Positions 7,548-14,820 of a stretch of DNA of 33,419 nt are shown here, in pieces; within the stretch, counting starts at the first letter, position 1, and each line of letters starts with the position of its first letter. The DNA lies in the IMG/VR virus record IMGVR_UViG_3300013307_000037, positions 1 through 33,419 of that record. One strand, 5' to 3'. The notes below the pieces were generated by a model. That model made no database searches, was not told the origin of the DNA, and saw only the letters and a program-made list of their open reading frames with translations. The position numbers and the translations under genes were made by a program. Source of the stretch: a virus.

Positions 7548-8395
7548 TTCGCCCTCCAGTACTGCTTCTTCTCGTCGACGTCCAGCGACACGGCTCTCGA
7601 GCACGTGCGACAGAGCGACCCCTTTCCGGCGTGGTACTGCATCGTCTCCCACCGCAGAATGTTGAATTGACTGCTGATGAACAGGTCGTAGTAGTCGTCG
7701 AGCAGCAGATTACCCAGCACGTGATGCTTCGAGTAGTCCATGCAGCACAGCACCACGTCGCCGTTCGGCAGCAACACGTTGTGATCGAAGAACGGTGTCA
7801 TGCTGCACGTGACCGGCGTATCGTGGTGCAGGTCCCGCTCTACCATCTGCCCTGCGATATTCTGCTGGTTCAGGTTTCCGGCGCGCGTCAGGCCGTGCCA
7901 CGGTAGCCAGCCGGGCGTGGCCACCGCGCTGTCCTCGTCCATCTGCACCTTGTCGTAGCGCACGGTAGAGTTCGCCAGTTCGTCGAAGCGACGCAGCGCC
8001 TCGCGATACGCGTCGCTGTCGCGGAACCCGCGCATGTTGCCCCTTGTGTCCGGCAGATGCACGACTACGACTTCCACCTGAGCGGCGTGCGCGAGTATCA
8101 GATCGACGACGTACTCCGGGTCTCTCATGCCCTGTAGCGTGGTGTAGATCGCGACGTTGTACCCCTCGCTCAGTGTCAGGGCGAGCATGTGCGTCGCGGC
8201 GCGGTTCATCCACGGTTCGGCCATGCCCGAGAAGTCGATCCTCACGTGCTTCGGCACCTTGGCCAGCACGCGGCTGAAGTTCTCGAACGTCAGCACCCGA
8301 ACAGGATCGTCGTAGGCGGCCGACAGCTTGTCCTGCGGACAGAACGTGCACTGTAGCGGGCAGCCCACCATCGTGGTTATCTCTAGCGTCGGCAT
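7544..8395 (-). CDS. Radical SAM enzyme with SPASM-like C-terminus
   Basis: A 283-aa radical SAM protein. The [4Fe-4S] ligands are C12, C16 and C19 (CPLQCTFC). SGMAEP at 56-61 fits the GGE-like SAM-binding element. The C-terminal part has C197, LLPNGDVVLCC (217-218), then C262 and C265, which is the layout of a SPASM/Twitch auxiliary-cluster domain. Such enzymes make difficult C-H changes on peptides, sugars or amino acids. The ATG at 8395 has AGGAGG 8 bases upstream and overlaps the GIY-YIG gene stop (ATGA). Radical SAM enzymes occur in known thymine hypermodification pathways of phages, and the neighbours here suggest the same use. It shows no sign of being QueE or another deazaguanine enzyme. 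Confidence 0.88.
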   Translation of the reverse strand: MPTLEITTMVGCPLQCTFCPQDKLSAAYDDPVRVLTFENFSRVLAKVPKHVRIDFSGMAEPWMNRAATHMLALTLSEGYNVAIYTTLQGMRDPEYVVDLILAHAAQVEVVVVHLPDTRGNMRGFRDSDAYREALRRFDELANSTVRYDKVQMDEDSAVATPGWLPWHGLTRAGNLNQQNIAGQMVERDLHHDTPVTCSMTPFFDHNVLLPNGDVVLCCMDYSKHHVLGNLLLDDYYDLFISSQFNILRWETMQYHAGKGSLCRTCSRAVSLDVDEKKQYWRAK

Positions 8396-8811
8396 CAGGA
8401 TTTCCTCCTAAATCGACCCTGTCTGTGTTGTTCTTTAGCTTGTTTCGACAATTTTTCACGGGCACCGGGCGTCGCCAAATATCTAATTCTTCCACGGCTC
8501 AGTCTCTCACGCAAATCGTCGGATAATTTATACCCCGGCAATCTTTCATTCAAAAGTTTCCCAGGCCAAGTCTGCATCACTTCTATTTCTCGTAATCTAA
8601 TTTCTTTATTTCGACAGAAAACCACCAGCACAAATACCCACTCTGGTTCTTTTATCTTATCCCATAATTCTTGTAACTCACGACTCGTATGCTCGCCACT
8701 TCTAAGCATCACCCTGTGCCACGTATATCTATTGGTGACATGGACACTGGACCCAATGTAAGCTGCACCAGTTGGGATATGAATAATGGCATATACTCCA
8801 CGGGCACTCAT
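8395..8811 (-). CDS. GIY-YIG homing endonuclease
   Basis: A 138-aa free-standing GIY-YIG nuclease. The motif appears as GVYAII (5-10) and AYIGSS (17-22), followed by the conserved Arg region NRYTWHR (27-33) and a later catalytic Glu in REIEVMQTW. The C-terminus, with SDDLRERLSRGRIRYL and AREKLSKQAKEQH, looks like NUMOD3-type DNA-binding repeats. Its DNA is clearly richer in A+T than both neighbours, a sign of horizontal acquisition. It sits between the hypermodification helical-domain gene and the radical SAM gene and overlaps both by 4 bases (ATGA at each end), so it may promote spread of this cluster. The ATG at 8811 has a long G run 7 bases in front. Confidence 0.9.
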   Translation of the reverse strand: MSARGVYAIIHIPTGAAYIGSSVHVTNRYTWHRVMLRSGEHTSRELQELWDKIKEPEWVFVLVVFCRNKEIRLREIEVMQTWPGKLLNERLPGYKLSDDLRERLSRGRIRYLATPGAREKLSKQAKEQHRQGRFRRKS

Positions 8812-9704
8812 CTATAAACCCCCCTTGGTCTACCTTCGCCGAGTCTTACACGTTCAAATTTATCAAATTCGCAGAGCGTGTGCTCCACGTCGCGCATCTC
8901 CCACGCTGGCCAATCCTGTGGCCAGTGCTTCGCGTCCCGAGACCACGACAGCAGGATGCGCATCTCGTCGATCACCTGATCTCGAGGCACCTTGTCGCTG
9001 CGGTCGCCGCGGAACACTCGGTTGGCTCCGCGGTGCGCCCCCGGTCCAGGATTCGCCCACGTCATGATGTCCGGCGCGCGGCTCAGCAGCGCCGTGTGCC
9101 GCAGATCCGTCACTATCTCGTAGGCGTGAAACGATCCGAAGTAGTCGAACTCGCGCAGCCACTCCCACGCCATCTGAAGCGAGACCTGCGGATCCTCCGG
9201 CATCTGTTCGGCGTACACGCGCCAGTCGCTATTCCTGTAGAATCGCCGGATCACCTCGAGAACTCCGTCCAGCTTGGAATAGCCGGGGGGTGAGCTGATG
9301 ATGTAGGCTCCGGTGACGTACGGACCCTTGCCGCAGTTGGCGAGTACGGCTTTCTTCAGGTGCTTCACGTTGCCGTCCTTCATGAACAGCGAGAAGGCGT
9401 TGTCGGCCTCGATGTCCTTCTGGCAGAAGATCGCCTCGCCCACCTCGATCCGGTTCAGGAGACGAAAGACCACCGTCGCCAGCAGCACCTCCGGCTGCTC
9501 GCGCATCGGGTCGCGCACGTTGCGCGCGAACCACAGTGTCGTCTTGTCCAACTCCCTGAACACGTTGGTGAACCTGTACGTGTCCAGTATCTTGTCCTTG
9601 GTCCACGGTCTAGGCATTCCAGACATCCGGTTCAAGTAAACCTGATGTCTGGAACGCGCGTACCCGAAGAACCGCTTGGTACCGTCCCTTGCTGTCTTGT
9701 TCAC
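8808..9704 (-). CDS. 5-hmdU DNA kinase helical-domain (aGPT-PPlase) protein
   Basis: A 298-aa protein resembling the family first named alpha-glutamyl/putrescinyl-thymidine pyrophosphorylase and later, as I recall, the helical domain of 5-hydroxymethyl-dU DNA kinase (HMUDK_hel). Diagnostic segments are PWTKDKIL (33-40) followed by FTNVFRELDKTT (45-56), a middle GAYIISSPPG, a GSFHAYEIVTDLRH segment and NPGPGAHRGANR. The fold is all-helical and glycosylase-like. No P-loop is present; the kinase is encoded apart at 5837-6361. The GTG at 9704 overlaps the upstream stop (GTGA) with GGAG 6 bases in front. Presence of this family is the strongest single sign that the phage hypermodifies thymine. The exact reaction of this separate domain is inferred. 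Confidence 0.82.
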   Translation of the reverse strand: MNKTARDGTKRFFGYARSRHQVYLNRMSGMPRPWTKDKILDTYRFTNVFRELDKTTLWFARNVRDPMREQPEVLLATVVFRLLNRIEVGEAIFCQKDIEADNAFSLFMKDGNVKHLKKAVLANCGKGPYVTGAYIISSPPGYSKLDGVLEVIRRFYRNSDWRVYAEQMPEDPQVSLQMAWEWLREFDYFGSFHAYEIVTDLRHTALLSRAPDIMTWANPGPGAHRGANRVFRGDRSDKVPRDQVIDEMRILLSWSRDAKHWPQDWPAWEMRDVEHTLCEFDKFERVRLGEGRPRGVYR

Positions 9705-9877
9705 GCCGAACTCCTCTCCGGTCTCCAGACCCAGCAGCCGAATTCCCAGTGGTACTCTCCCAGCTTGTCGCCCGCGCGCAGCAGACTAGGACGCCTGTGC
9801 ACGACGATCACGTGGCCGCCGTGCGCGAGCCACGTCCCGTCCCGAGGGCCGCCCAGACAGGGACCCTCGTTGGTCAT
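9701..9877 (-). CDS. Small conserved phage protein (GGPRDG...WVWRP)
   Basis: A 58-aa protein of a type seen in many phages: an N-terminal CLGGPRDG, an AHGGHVIVV strand, then GEYHWEFGCWVWRPE. It is probably a small beta-rich protein of unknown function. The ATG at 9877 overlaps the exonuclease stop (ATGA), and its own stop overlaps the start of the helical-domain gene (GTGA). A longer frame to 10219 is only the shadow of the exonuclease. Confidence 0.72.
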   Translation of the reverse strand: MTNEGPCLGGPRDGTWLAHGGHVIVVHRRPSLLRAGDKLGEYHWEFGCWVWRPERSSA

Positions 9878-10431
9878 CGCAGCCGCGCGTAGGCCGCCTG
9901 AACGCACCGCGCCTGATGGATCGCGTCGTCCAGCGCGTTGTGGTGCGAGCCCTGCCGCTTCATCGCGAACGGGTTGAACTTGCACACGTCGTAGGCCGTG
10001 CGGGTGCAGCGGCTGTCCCAGAATTTCCACGGACACTCCTGTCCGACTGCGCGAGCGGCGGCCTCGAATACCGGCTGATCGAAGTTGGCACCCTGCGACC
10101 AGACGAATACGCCGCGCTCCTTGCGGAACCAGTCGTTGAACGCTCGCACCACTGCGGCCAGCGGCTTCTGGTCGATAAGCAGCGCGTCCTGCACCTCCTT
10201 CTTCTGCTTGGCCCACCACGCCTTGGTACCGGCGTCCACCGTCAGGCCAGCCTCGAAGCAGCTACCGTCGTCCACCGTCGAGTAGAACTTCTCCCCGATC
10301 TCGCTGCTGAACGGGTCGAACGTGCACGCGCCCACGCTCCGGATGGCGCTGCCGGGTGTCGTACCCCACGTCTCCAGATCCAGCATGATGTTGATCTGAT
10401 TCGGCAGGGCGTCTGTTAGAAATACTCGCAT
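9874..10431 (-). CDS. DEDDh-family 3'-5' exonuclease (ExoVIII/RNase T-like)
   Basis: A 185-aa RNase H-fold exonuclease. Metal ligands are D18 and E20 in MLDLETWG, D118 in WSQGANFDQP, and H164 with D169 in HHNALDDA, so the DEDDh set is complete. Layout resembles the small phage exonucleases related to the exonuclease VIII nuclease domain. It probably trims DNA or RNA 3' ends during replication, recombination or host DNA breakdown. The ATG at 10431 has AAGGAG 5 bases in front. The first 170 bases are also covered out of frame by the run-on end of the small upstream gene. Confidence 0.9.
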   Translation of the reverse strand: MRVFLTDALPNQINIMLDLETWGTTPGSAIRSVGACTFDPFSSEIGEKFYSTVDDGSCFEAGLTVDAGTKAWWAKQKKEVQDALLIDQKPLAAVVRAFNDWFRKERGVFVWSQGANFDQPVFEAAARAVGQECPWKFWDSRCTRTAYDVCKFNPFAMKRQGSHHNALDDAIHQARCVQAAYARLR

Positions 10432-10579
10432 CGTGTCTCCTTGCTGCGGCCTGTACGCCGCCGGTTGTGTAGTTCCTGTCGTATCTGCGGCTCAACTCGA
10501 TCGCAACTTGCCGCCAGTTTCGATATACGTTCTCGTATAGACCTATCGCTTCCATCACCGGTACTGCTCTGCGTCCCAT
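10262..10579 (-). CDS. Small HTH/Myb-like protein with run-on tail
   Basis: A 105-aa frame. Residues 9-50 look genuine and helical, with NWRQVAIELSRRYDR and TTGGVQAAARR, like a Myb- or GcrA-type DNA-binding tri-helix. From about residue 51 the frame overlaps the exonuclease by 170 bases and becomes His/Arg/Gly-rich, as expected of a shadow frame. The ATG at 10579 lies one base after the helicase stop (TGACATG), so it is translationally coupled. It may be a small transcription regulator; not certain. Confidence 0.5.
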   Translation of the reverse strand: MGRRAVPVMEAIGLYENVYRNWRQVAIELSRRYDRNYTTGGVQAAARRHDASISNRRPAESDQHHAGSGDVGYDTRQRHPERGRVHVRPVQQRDRGEVLLDGGRR

Positions 10580-10580
10580 G

Positions 10581-12137
10581 TCAGACCCACGGACAGCCCC
10601 TGTTCATCTGCGGTTCGACTATCGACAACCGCTGCTTGGCTCTAGTCACGCCGACGTACCACACGCGGCGCTCCTCGTCTCGCTTTGTCTCGCTGCGGTT
10701 CATCTCCATGTAGGTGCGGCCCGCCATCTCCTTCATGAGCACTACGTGATCGGCCTCACCACCCTTAATCGAGTGGATGGTCGAGAGACGGACGCGGGGT
10801 CGTCCACCGCGTAGACGCTCACCGTTCCGTCTGGCAGCACGCATGTATGCCATGTCCGTGTCTGGTATTCTGTCGAGCGCGACATGCCAAGGCAGACTTG
10901 AATCGACGCACAACCCACCATTGGCTCGCAGTTCCTGCACGGAGACCAGTAGCTCCTCGTCATCACCGAACTGCTCCAGTTTCTTGTTGCCCTTCTTGAT
11001 GCCGACGCCACCGTTAGCGCTGCCAGCGACCGAGATGTACTTGTACATGGCGCGGGCCTCAGACAGCGGAACCATCTGCTTCTTCAGGTCCTCCCACGCG
11101 CCAGCCGCCCGCACCATGTCCACGTCGATGCTGGACTTGCCAGCGATCTCGTAGACCACGCCCTGCGCCCGTAGCTGCTCCTCAACGTAGTCCTTGAACA
11201 CGTAGCTGTTGCGAGCAAGCACCAGTACGGAGCCCTTCGCCGCCAGATCGACGCCTCCGAAGTCGGAGAAGTAGTCCACCTCGCCGTCGTCGCCAGCCTT
11301 GGCCTTCCAACTCTTGTCGCGGCGATGCTTCACGCCCTGTATCACCCTGTTGGCCACGGCCTGCACGCTGCTCGGCACGCGCCAACTCTGACCGAGCACC
11401 GAGGCATTTCCGTCCATGTCGACGAACTGGCTCACGTCCGCGCCCGCCCACTCGAAGATGGCCTGATCGTCGTCGCCGGCCACGACCACCCTGCCCGCCG
11501 TCCGCGCCAGCAGTCGCACTACCTCCCACTGCAATGCGGACAGGTCCTGTGACTCGTCGACGAACAGTCGATCGAGACCTGCGTCCTGCCCGTTGGCCAC
11601 GAATTCTAGGAGCATGTCGGTGTAGTCGAGCAGCCCTCGTCGCTTCTTGAATGTCTCGAGTGCCTTCGCGACGCGCTGCACCTCGTTCCACGGCAGGCCG
11701 TCGTTGTCGATATCGTACTGCTGCTTCAGCGAGATCTGCCGGATACGCGCTAGGTTCTCGAGGAATAGAATACGATCACCCTCCAGGAAGCCCGACAGCA
11801 TCCCGTCGTCCGACCACGCTCGCCCAGTAACGCGGATACCAGCGTAGTCAGCGAACTCGTTAAGCGTCTTGCCCGCAAGAACGTCACTCGACCTGAGACC
11901 AAGTCGCCGATAGCACAGGGAGTGGATGGTCCGGAAGTACGGCATCTGGTCGTCCCGGAAGCCGAACTTTTTCTTCGCGCGATCGACGGCCTCATTGGCA
12001 CCCTTCCTGGTGAAAGTGATATAGCCTATCTTCGACGGGTCGGCCCCCCGGTCCATCTCCTGCTCTACGAGGTTCAGCAGGGTCGTAGTCTTGCCGGTGC
12101 CGGGGGGACCTAGAACAATCTCGGTCGAGGTGGTCAT
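10581..12137 (-). CDS. Superfamily 1 DNA helicase (UvrD/Rep-like)
   Basis: A 518-aa SF1A helicase, shorter than bacterial UvrD (about 720 aa). Motif I is GPPGTGKTTT (10-19), Ia TFTRKGANEA (41-50), II FVDESQD (192-198), III GDDDQAIFEWAGA (221-233), IV around SWRVP, V STIHSIKGGEADHVVL and VI YVGVTRAKQRL near the C-terminus. It should unwind DNA with 3'-5' polarity in replication or recombination. The ATG at 12137 overlaps the HAD gene stop (ATGA) with GGAG 9 bases in front; the long extension to 12446 is the shadow of that gene. Its position beside primase and exonuclease genes suggests that it serves phage DNA replication. Confidence 0.93.
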   Translation of the reverse strand: MTTSTEIVLGPPGTGKTTTLLNLVEQEMDRGADPSKIGYITFTRKGANEAVDRAKKKFGFRDDQMPYFRTIHSLCYRRLGLRSSDVLAGKTLNEFADYAGIRVTGRAWSDDGMLSGFLEGDRILFLENLARIRQISLKQQYDIDNDGLPWNEVQRVAKALETFKKRRGLLDYTDMLLEFVANGQDAGLDRLFVDESQDLSALQWEVVRLLARTAGRVVVAGDDDQAIFEWAGADVSQFVDMDGNASVLGQSWRVPSSVQAVANRVIQGVKHRRDKSWKAKAGDDGEVDYFSDFGGVDLAAKGSVLVLARNSYVFKDYVEEQLRAQGVVYEIAGKSSIDVDMVRAAGAWEDLKKQMVPLSEARAMYKYISVAGSANGGVGIKKGNKKLEQFGDDEELLVSVQELRANGGLCVDSSLPWHVALDRIPDTDMAYMRAARRNGERLRGGRPRVRLSTIHSIKGGEADHVVLMKEMAGRTYMEMNRSETKRDEERRVWYVGVTRAKQRLSIVEPQMNRGCPWV

Positions 12138-12562
12138 GCTTCGCTGCTCCTGCTGTCGCTCTGGGTTGCGGCATCGTACCTCGCGGCGGCGTCCTCCGCC
12201 ACAGTCATGCCGGTGTTGGGCACCACCTGCACGGCGCGGTCGTCCCAGAGCTCGACCATGAAGCCGTCCTTGACGCAGGTGACCGCGAGCGACTGCCCGA
12301 CGTGCTCCATGCAGTAGTTGGCGATCGCGGCGTACATGTCGTGCCCGGTGTACGTCTCGTCCAGCACGCGGCAGCGGTGTGTCTCGTCCAGGTCCTGCGT
12401 GATCCTGGCCGTGAATATCCGGACTTCCCTGCCCTCGTCGAGCCACGCCCTGATGCGCTCGACCATGCGCGGGATCGGCTGTCCGAACACGCGCCAGCCC
12501 GACCAGCCGTGGTACTCTGCGAGAGTGCCGTCGAAGTCTACACCTATCCAGCCCTTATTCAT
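12134..12562 (-). CDS. HAD-superfamily phosphatase
   Basis: A 142-aa HAD-fold hydrolase. Motif 1 is DFDGTL with the nucleophile D9 and D11; a Thr-containing motif 2 fits IFTAR, and the acidic C-terminal ELWDD could supply motif 4. The size suits small phage phosphatases acting on nucleotides or sugar phosphates. It is coupled by ATGA overlaps to genes on both sides. In this context a deoxynucleotide 5'-phosphatase is likely, but substrate is not readable. Confidence 0.82.
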   Translation of the reverse strand: MNKGWIGVDFDGTLAEYHGWSGWRVFGQPIPRMVERIRAWLDEGREVRIFTARITQDLDETHRCRVLDETYTGHDMYAAIANYCMEHVGQSLAVTCVKDGFMVELWDDRAVQVVPNTGMTVAEDAAARYDAATQSDSRSSEA

Positions 12563-12683
12563 CAGTCGACCTCTTCGTGTGGGGGTTTATCATCACGAAC
12601 GCGATGTCGTCTCCCGTGAGGGGTACACGTCTCACTGCTCGCCGCGCGGATTCCTCGTCGCGGTGCCTCGAAAGGTAGCGCAT
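12555..12683 (-). CDS. Possible very small protein, alternative to overlapping frame
   Basis: A 42-aa frame from ATG 12683 (or GTG 12689) with MRYLSRHRDEESARRAV and a C-terminal GDDIAFVMINPHTK. It looks more protein-like than the frame of the 131-aa gene over the same bases. There is no convincing Shine-Dalgarno sequence, and its stop overlaps the HAD start by 8 bases. It may be a real short gene, or the original C-terminal frame of a frameshifted gene. Confidence 0.35.
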   Translation of the reverse strand: MRYLSRHRDEESARRAVRRVPLTGDDIAFVMINPHTKRSTDE

Positions 12684-12957
12684 CAGCACTACCGAGTACG
12701 GTCTCTCGTCCGAGGTACTCGTTGAAGAAGCACTTGACTTCCGCTTCGCGGTGGCCCGCCCTGCGGCCGTGGTCCCTGTCTTCGAGGTACTTCTTGCGGA
12801 CATTCCTGATCTCCATCACCTGACCCCAAGGGGTCTCCGAACCCTCTCCGCCGTACTCGCTGCCGAAGTCCATCCTCGCGATGCCGTAGAACACGCGCGT
12901 CTCGAAGACGTGATCCCGAAGGAATACGATTTCTACACTGTCGAGGAAGTTAATCAC
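12562..12957 (-). CDS. Small hypothetical protein
   Basis: A 131-aa frame starting at GTG 12957, which has AAGGGG 7 bases in front and overlaps the zinc-ribbon gene by 8 bases. Residues 1-85 (strands such as VEIVFLRDHVFETRVFY and a helix EIRNVRKKYLED, then EVKCFFNEYLG) look genuine. After about residue 90 the composition turns Arg/His/Pro-rich and a competing frame at 12555-12683 looks better. The final stop nevertheless couples to the HAD gene as ATGA. No family recognised. Confidence 0.55.
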   Translation of the reverse strand: MINFLDSVEIVFLRDHVFETRVFYGIARMDFGSEYGGEGSETPWGQVMEIRNVRKKYLEDRDHGRRAGHREAEVKCFFNEYLGRETVLGSADALPFEAPRRGIRAASSETCTPHGRRHRVRDDKPPHEEVD

Positions 12958-13156
12958 CGTAGTTCCCCTTGCAGTCCGGGCAGTAGTGCAGCCAAGTACT
13001 TATGCCCCTGACGTACTCGCAACTGTTGACCCACCCATCGTCTCGGGCCTCTGCCCACGCGTCCTTGAACGACCCGGTGCTGGCCTCGTAGTTTCGGTGG
13101 CATCCGGGGTGGTCACAGTTGAAGTGCAGCACCTTGTTCGCGTAGTCGTGACTCAT
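12950..13156 (-). CDS. Small zinc-ribbon-like protein
   Basis: A 68-aa protein with two Cys pairs: CDHPGC near residue 14 and CPDCKG near the end, with the pattern F..AW.EARDDGW between them. This is a common phage zinc-ribbon type that also appears in restriction and DNA-handling contexts; its function is unknown. The ATG at 13156 overlaps the primase stop (ATGA). It is coupled to the next gene by an 8-base overlap. Confidence 0.75.
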   Translation of the reverse strand: MSHDYANKVLHFNCDHPGCHRNYEASTGSFKDAWAEARDDGWVNSCEYVRGISTWLHYCPDCKGNYGD

Positions 13157-14754
13157 ATTATTTCCTTCTCCTCGTTTGGCGGATCCAGTTCGGACACCTT
13201 CTCGACCTTGTCCACAGCTATGGCCCAGTATCGCTGGTTGCGCTTGCCCTTCACGTCGAGCAGCAACTTGGTCGCTCCGAAACCGCTCTTCTCAGGAACC
13301 TCGCCGAGTCGGTGTATCACCTCGTTGCGATCGAAATCCTTGATGTTCTCTCGCTTCAAGAACTGCAGAACTGCAGACAGACTGAACACGTACCTGTTCG
13401 GTGTAGTCTCGTCGTCCAGCCACGGCACGCCGCGCAGCAGATCCTCCTTCTTCTCGCCCACGGTGCGGTTCGTCAGGAACGTGGACATCATGTCGTTGAA
13501 TATGCCGCCGCGCTTGCCCTCCGGCGGTGCTTCGATTCGCGTGGCATTGGCCATAGCCTCGGCTATTATGCTGTTCCACACCTTGTCGTTCATGAGCGTG
13601 AAGCATATCTGCGACTGCTCCATGCACAGATTGTGAAACTTGCGATAGTTGGTCAACTCGTGCGTGCGCGCCATGATGTGACCGCCCGGCACCTCCACGA
13701 ACCACAGCGGCGGGTCTGTCAGCAGCACCGTGATCGCCGTGATCTTCGGGTACGCACCCCCATCTCCCACGCCGAATTTTCTCGAGCGACATTTCACCGA
13801 GTCGCAGTGCGAGACCATGGGCTGATCCCTGCACTTGTACTCGTAGTCCTTCTTCTCGAGCGATCTAACGACGCTGCGAACTTCCTCGATAGGGAGCGGG
13901 GGCTTCATGAGCCTGTAGTTGTCGTCCTCGAGATGCTTCTGCCAGTCGTCTGGAAACGCCTTGCGCAGATACACGCCGAGGTGGAACAGCGCGTTATTGC
14001 GGTTGCCCTCCGGAAAGCCGCCGTTGCGCGCCATGAACTGGAGGCAGGGCGGTCCGTCGTGGAACGGCTCCTTTTCCTTGACCTTCGAATTCTTCTTGAC
14101 GCTGGGCTTGGCCAGTTCGGCCCGAAGGTCCGTCATGCCGGACTCGGTGATCCTGCGTTTCTCGGCGAAGCTGCAGAACTCCTCCAGCGTCATCTCAGCG
14201 CCGCTCTTCTTCAGTCCGTACTGGAAGCGAAGTTTGCCGTCGTAGTCCCCGCCGTAGTAGGGCATCACCATCCAGTTGCCCTGCTCACCCTTGTCTATGA
14301 AGACCTTGGTCTGCTTCGGGAATATCTCGCTCCCTGCGAACCCCAGCACGGCCGCTATCTCCCGCAGCACCGTCTGCATCTTCTCTGCGTCAACTGGCTC
14401 GGAGGCGAACATGAACAGATGCAGCCCGCCGGACTTACTTCGACACGGCACCAGCGGAAGTTTGGCCGCGTCTATCCTCTTGATGACTTCGATGGCGTCC
14501 ACGTCGTACTGATCCACGTCTATGCTGCCCCAGACGCACTTGCTATCGTCCATGATCGTGATCACGCCCAGCGGCTTCTTGCCGTCGAGGTGAGCCTTCC
14601 ACATCTCCGGGGTAGTCTTTCCCTTCAGCGTGCGGGCAGTCTTCTTGATGCCCCACTTGACGCCGTTCTCATCTAGTTCCGGCTCGCCGTGCGTGCCGTA
14701 GTAGGTATTCGAGCCACGAAACAACTCAATGATGCGATCTACAGAATTCTTCAT
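13153..14754 (-). CDS. AEP-type DNA primase (prim-pol) with PriCT-like region
   Basis: A 533-aa archaeo-eukaryotic-type primase. The catalytic core shows WGSIDVD (D79/D81), a SKSGGLHLF motif (106-114) with the nucleotide-binding His, and E143.FPKQ followed by GNWMVMPYY (159-167). A second segment near residues 236-300 (GNRNNALFHLGVYLRKAF and PLPIEEVRSVVRSLEKK) resembles the PriCT helical domain, followed by a Cys-containing stretch (HCDSVKCRSRKFG). The C-terminal 200 residues probably bind partner proteins or regulate the helicase step. It starts at ATG 14754 with GGGG about 6 bases in front, just after a terminator. It probably makes primers for the family A polymerase in the same operon. 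Confidence 0.88.
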   Translation of the reverse strand: MKNSVDRIIELFRGSNTYYGTHGEPELDENGVKWGIKKTARTLKGKTTPEMWKAHLDGKKPLGVITIMDDSKCVWGSIDVDQYDVDAIEVIKRIDAAKLPLVPCRSKSGGLHLFMFASEPVDAEKMQTVLREIAAVLGFAGSEIFPKQTKVFIDKGEQGNWMVMPYYGGDYDGKLRFQYGLKKSGAEMTLEEFCSFAEKRRITESGMTDLRAELAKPSVKKNSKVKEKEPFHDGPPCLQFMARNGGFPEGNRNNALFHLGVYLRKAFPDDWQKHLEDDNYRLMKPPLPIEEVRSVVRSLEKKDYEYKCRDQPMVSHCDSVKCRSRKFGVGDGGAYPKITAITVLLTDPPLWFVEVPGGHIMARTHELTNYRKFHNLCMEQSQICFTLMNDKVWNSIIAEAMANATRIEAPPEGKRGGIFNDMMSTFLTNRTVGEKKEDLLRGVPWLDDETTPNRYVFSLSAVLQFLKRENIKDFDRNEVIHRLGEVPEKSGFGATKLLLDVKGKRNQRYWAIAVDKVEKVSELDPPNEEKEII

Positions 14755-14778
14755 CCCCTACCCCTGAGCCTAGAAAAG

Positions 14779-14804
14779 CCACCGTCCGGCGTCCCGGACG
14801 GTGG
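14779..14804 (-). terminator. Rho-independent terminator before the primase gene
   Basis: A perfect 11-bp stem (14779-14789 with 14794-14804) and a 4-base loop. Read on the minus strand it is followed by CTTTTC. It lies in the 66-base gap between the 286-aa early gene and the primase gene and should limit transcription into the downstream operon. Confidence 0.85.
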
Positions 14805-14820
14805 TAGCTACGAGGGGGTG

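Noticed and set aside
7544-8395. Queuosine or deazaguanine pathway enzyme (QueE)
   Set aside because: The protein has a SPASM-like Cys-rich C-terminus, and no QueC, QueD, FolE or transglycosylase gene is present in the window.
13312-14676. Long plus-strand frame (454 aa)
   Set aside because: Antisense shadow of the primase gene, which has clear catalytic motifs and a Shine-Dalgarno sequence.
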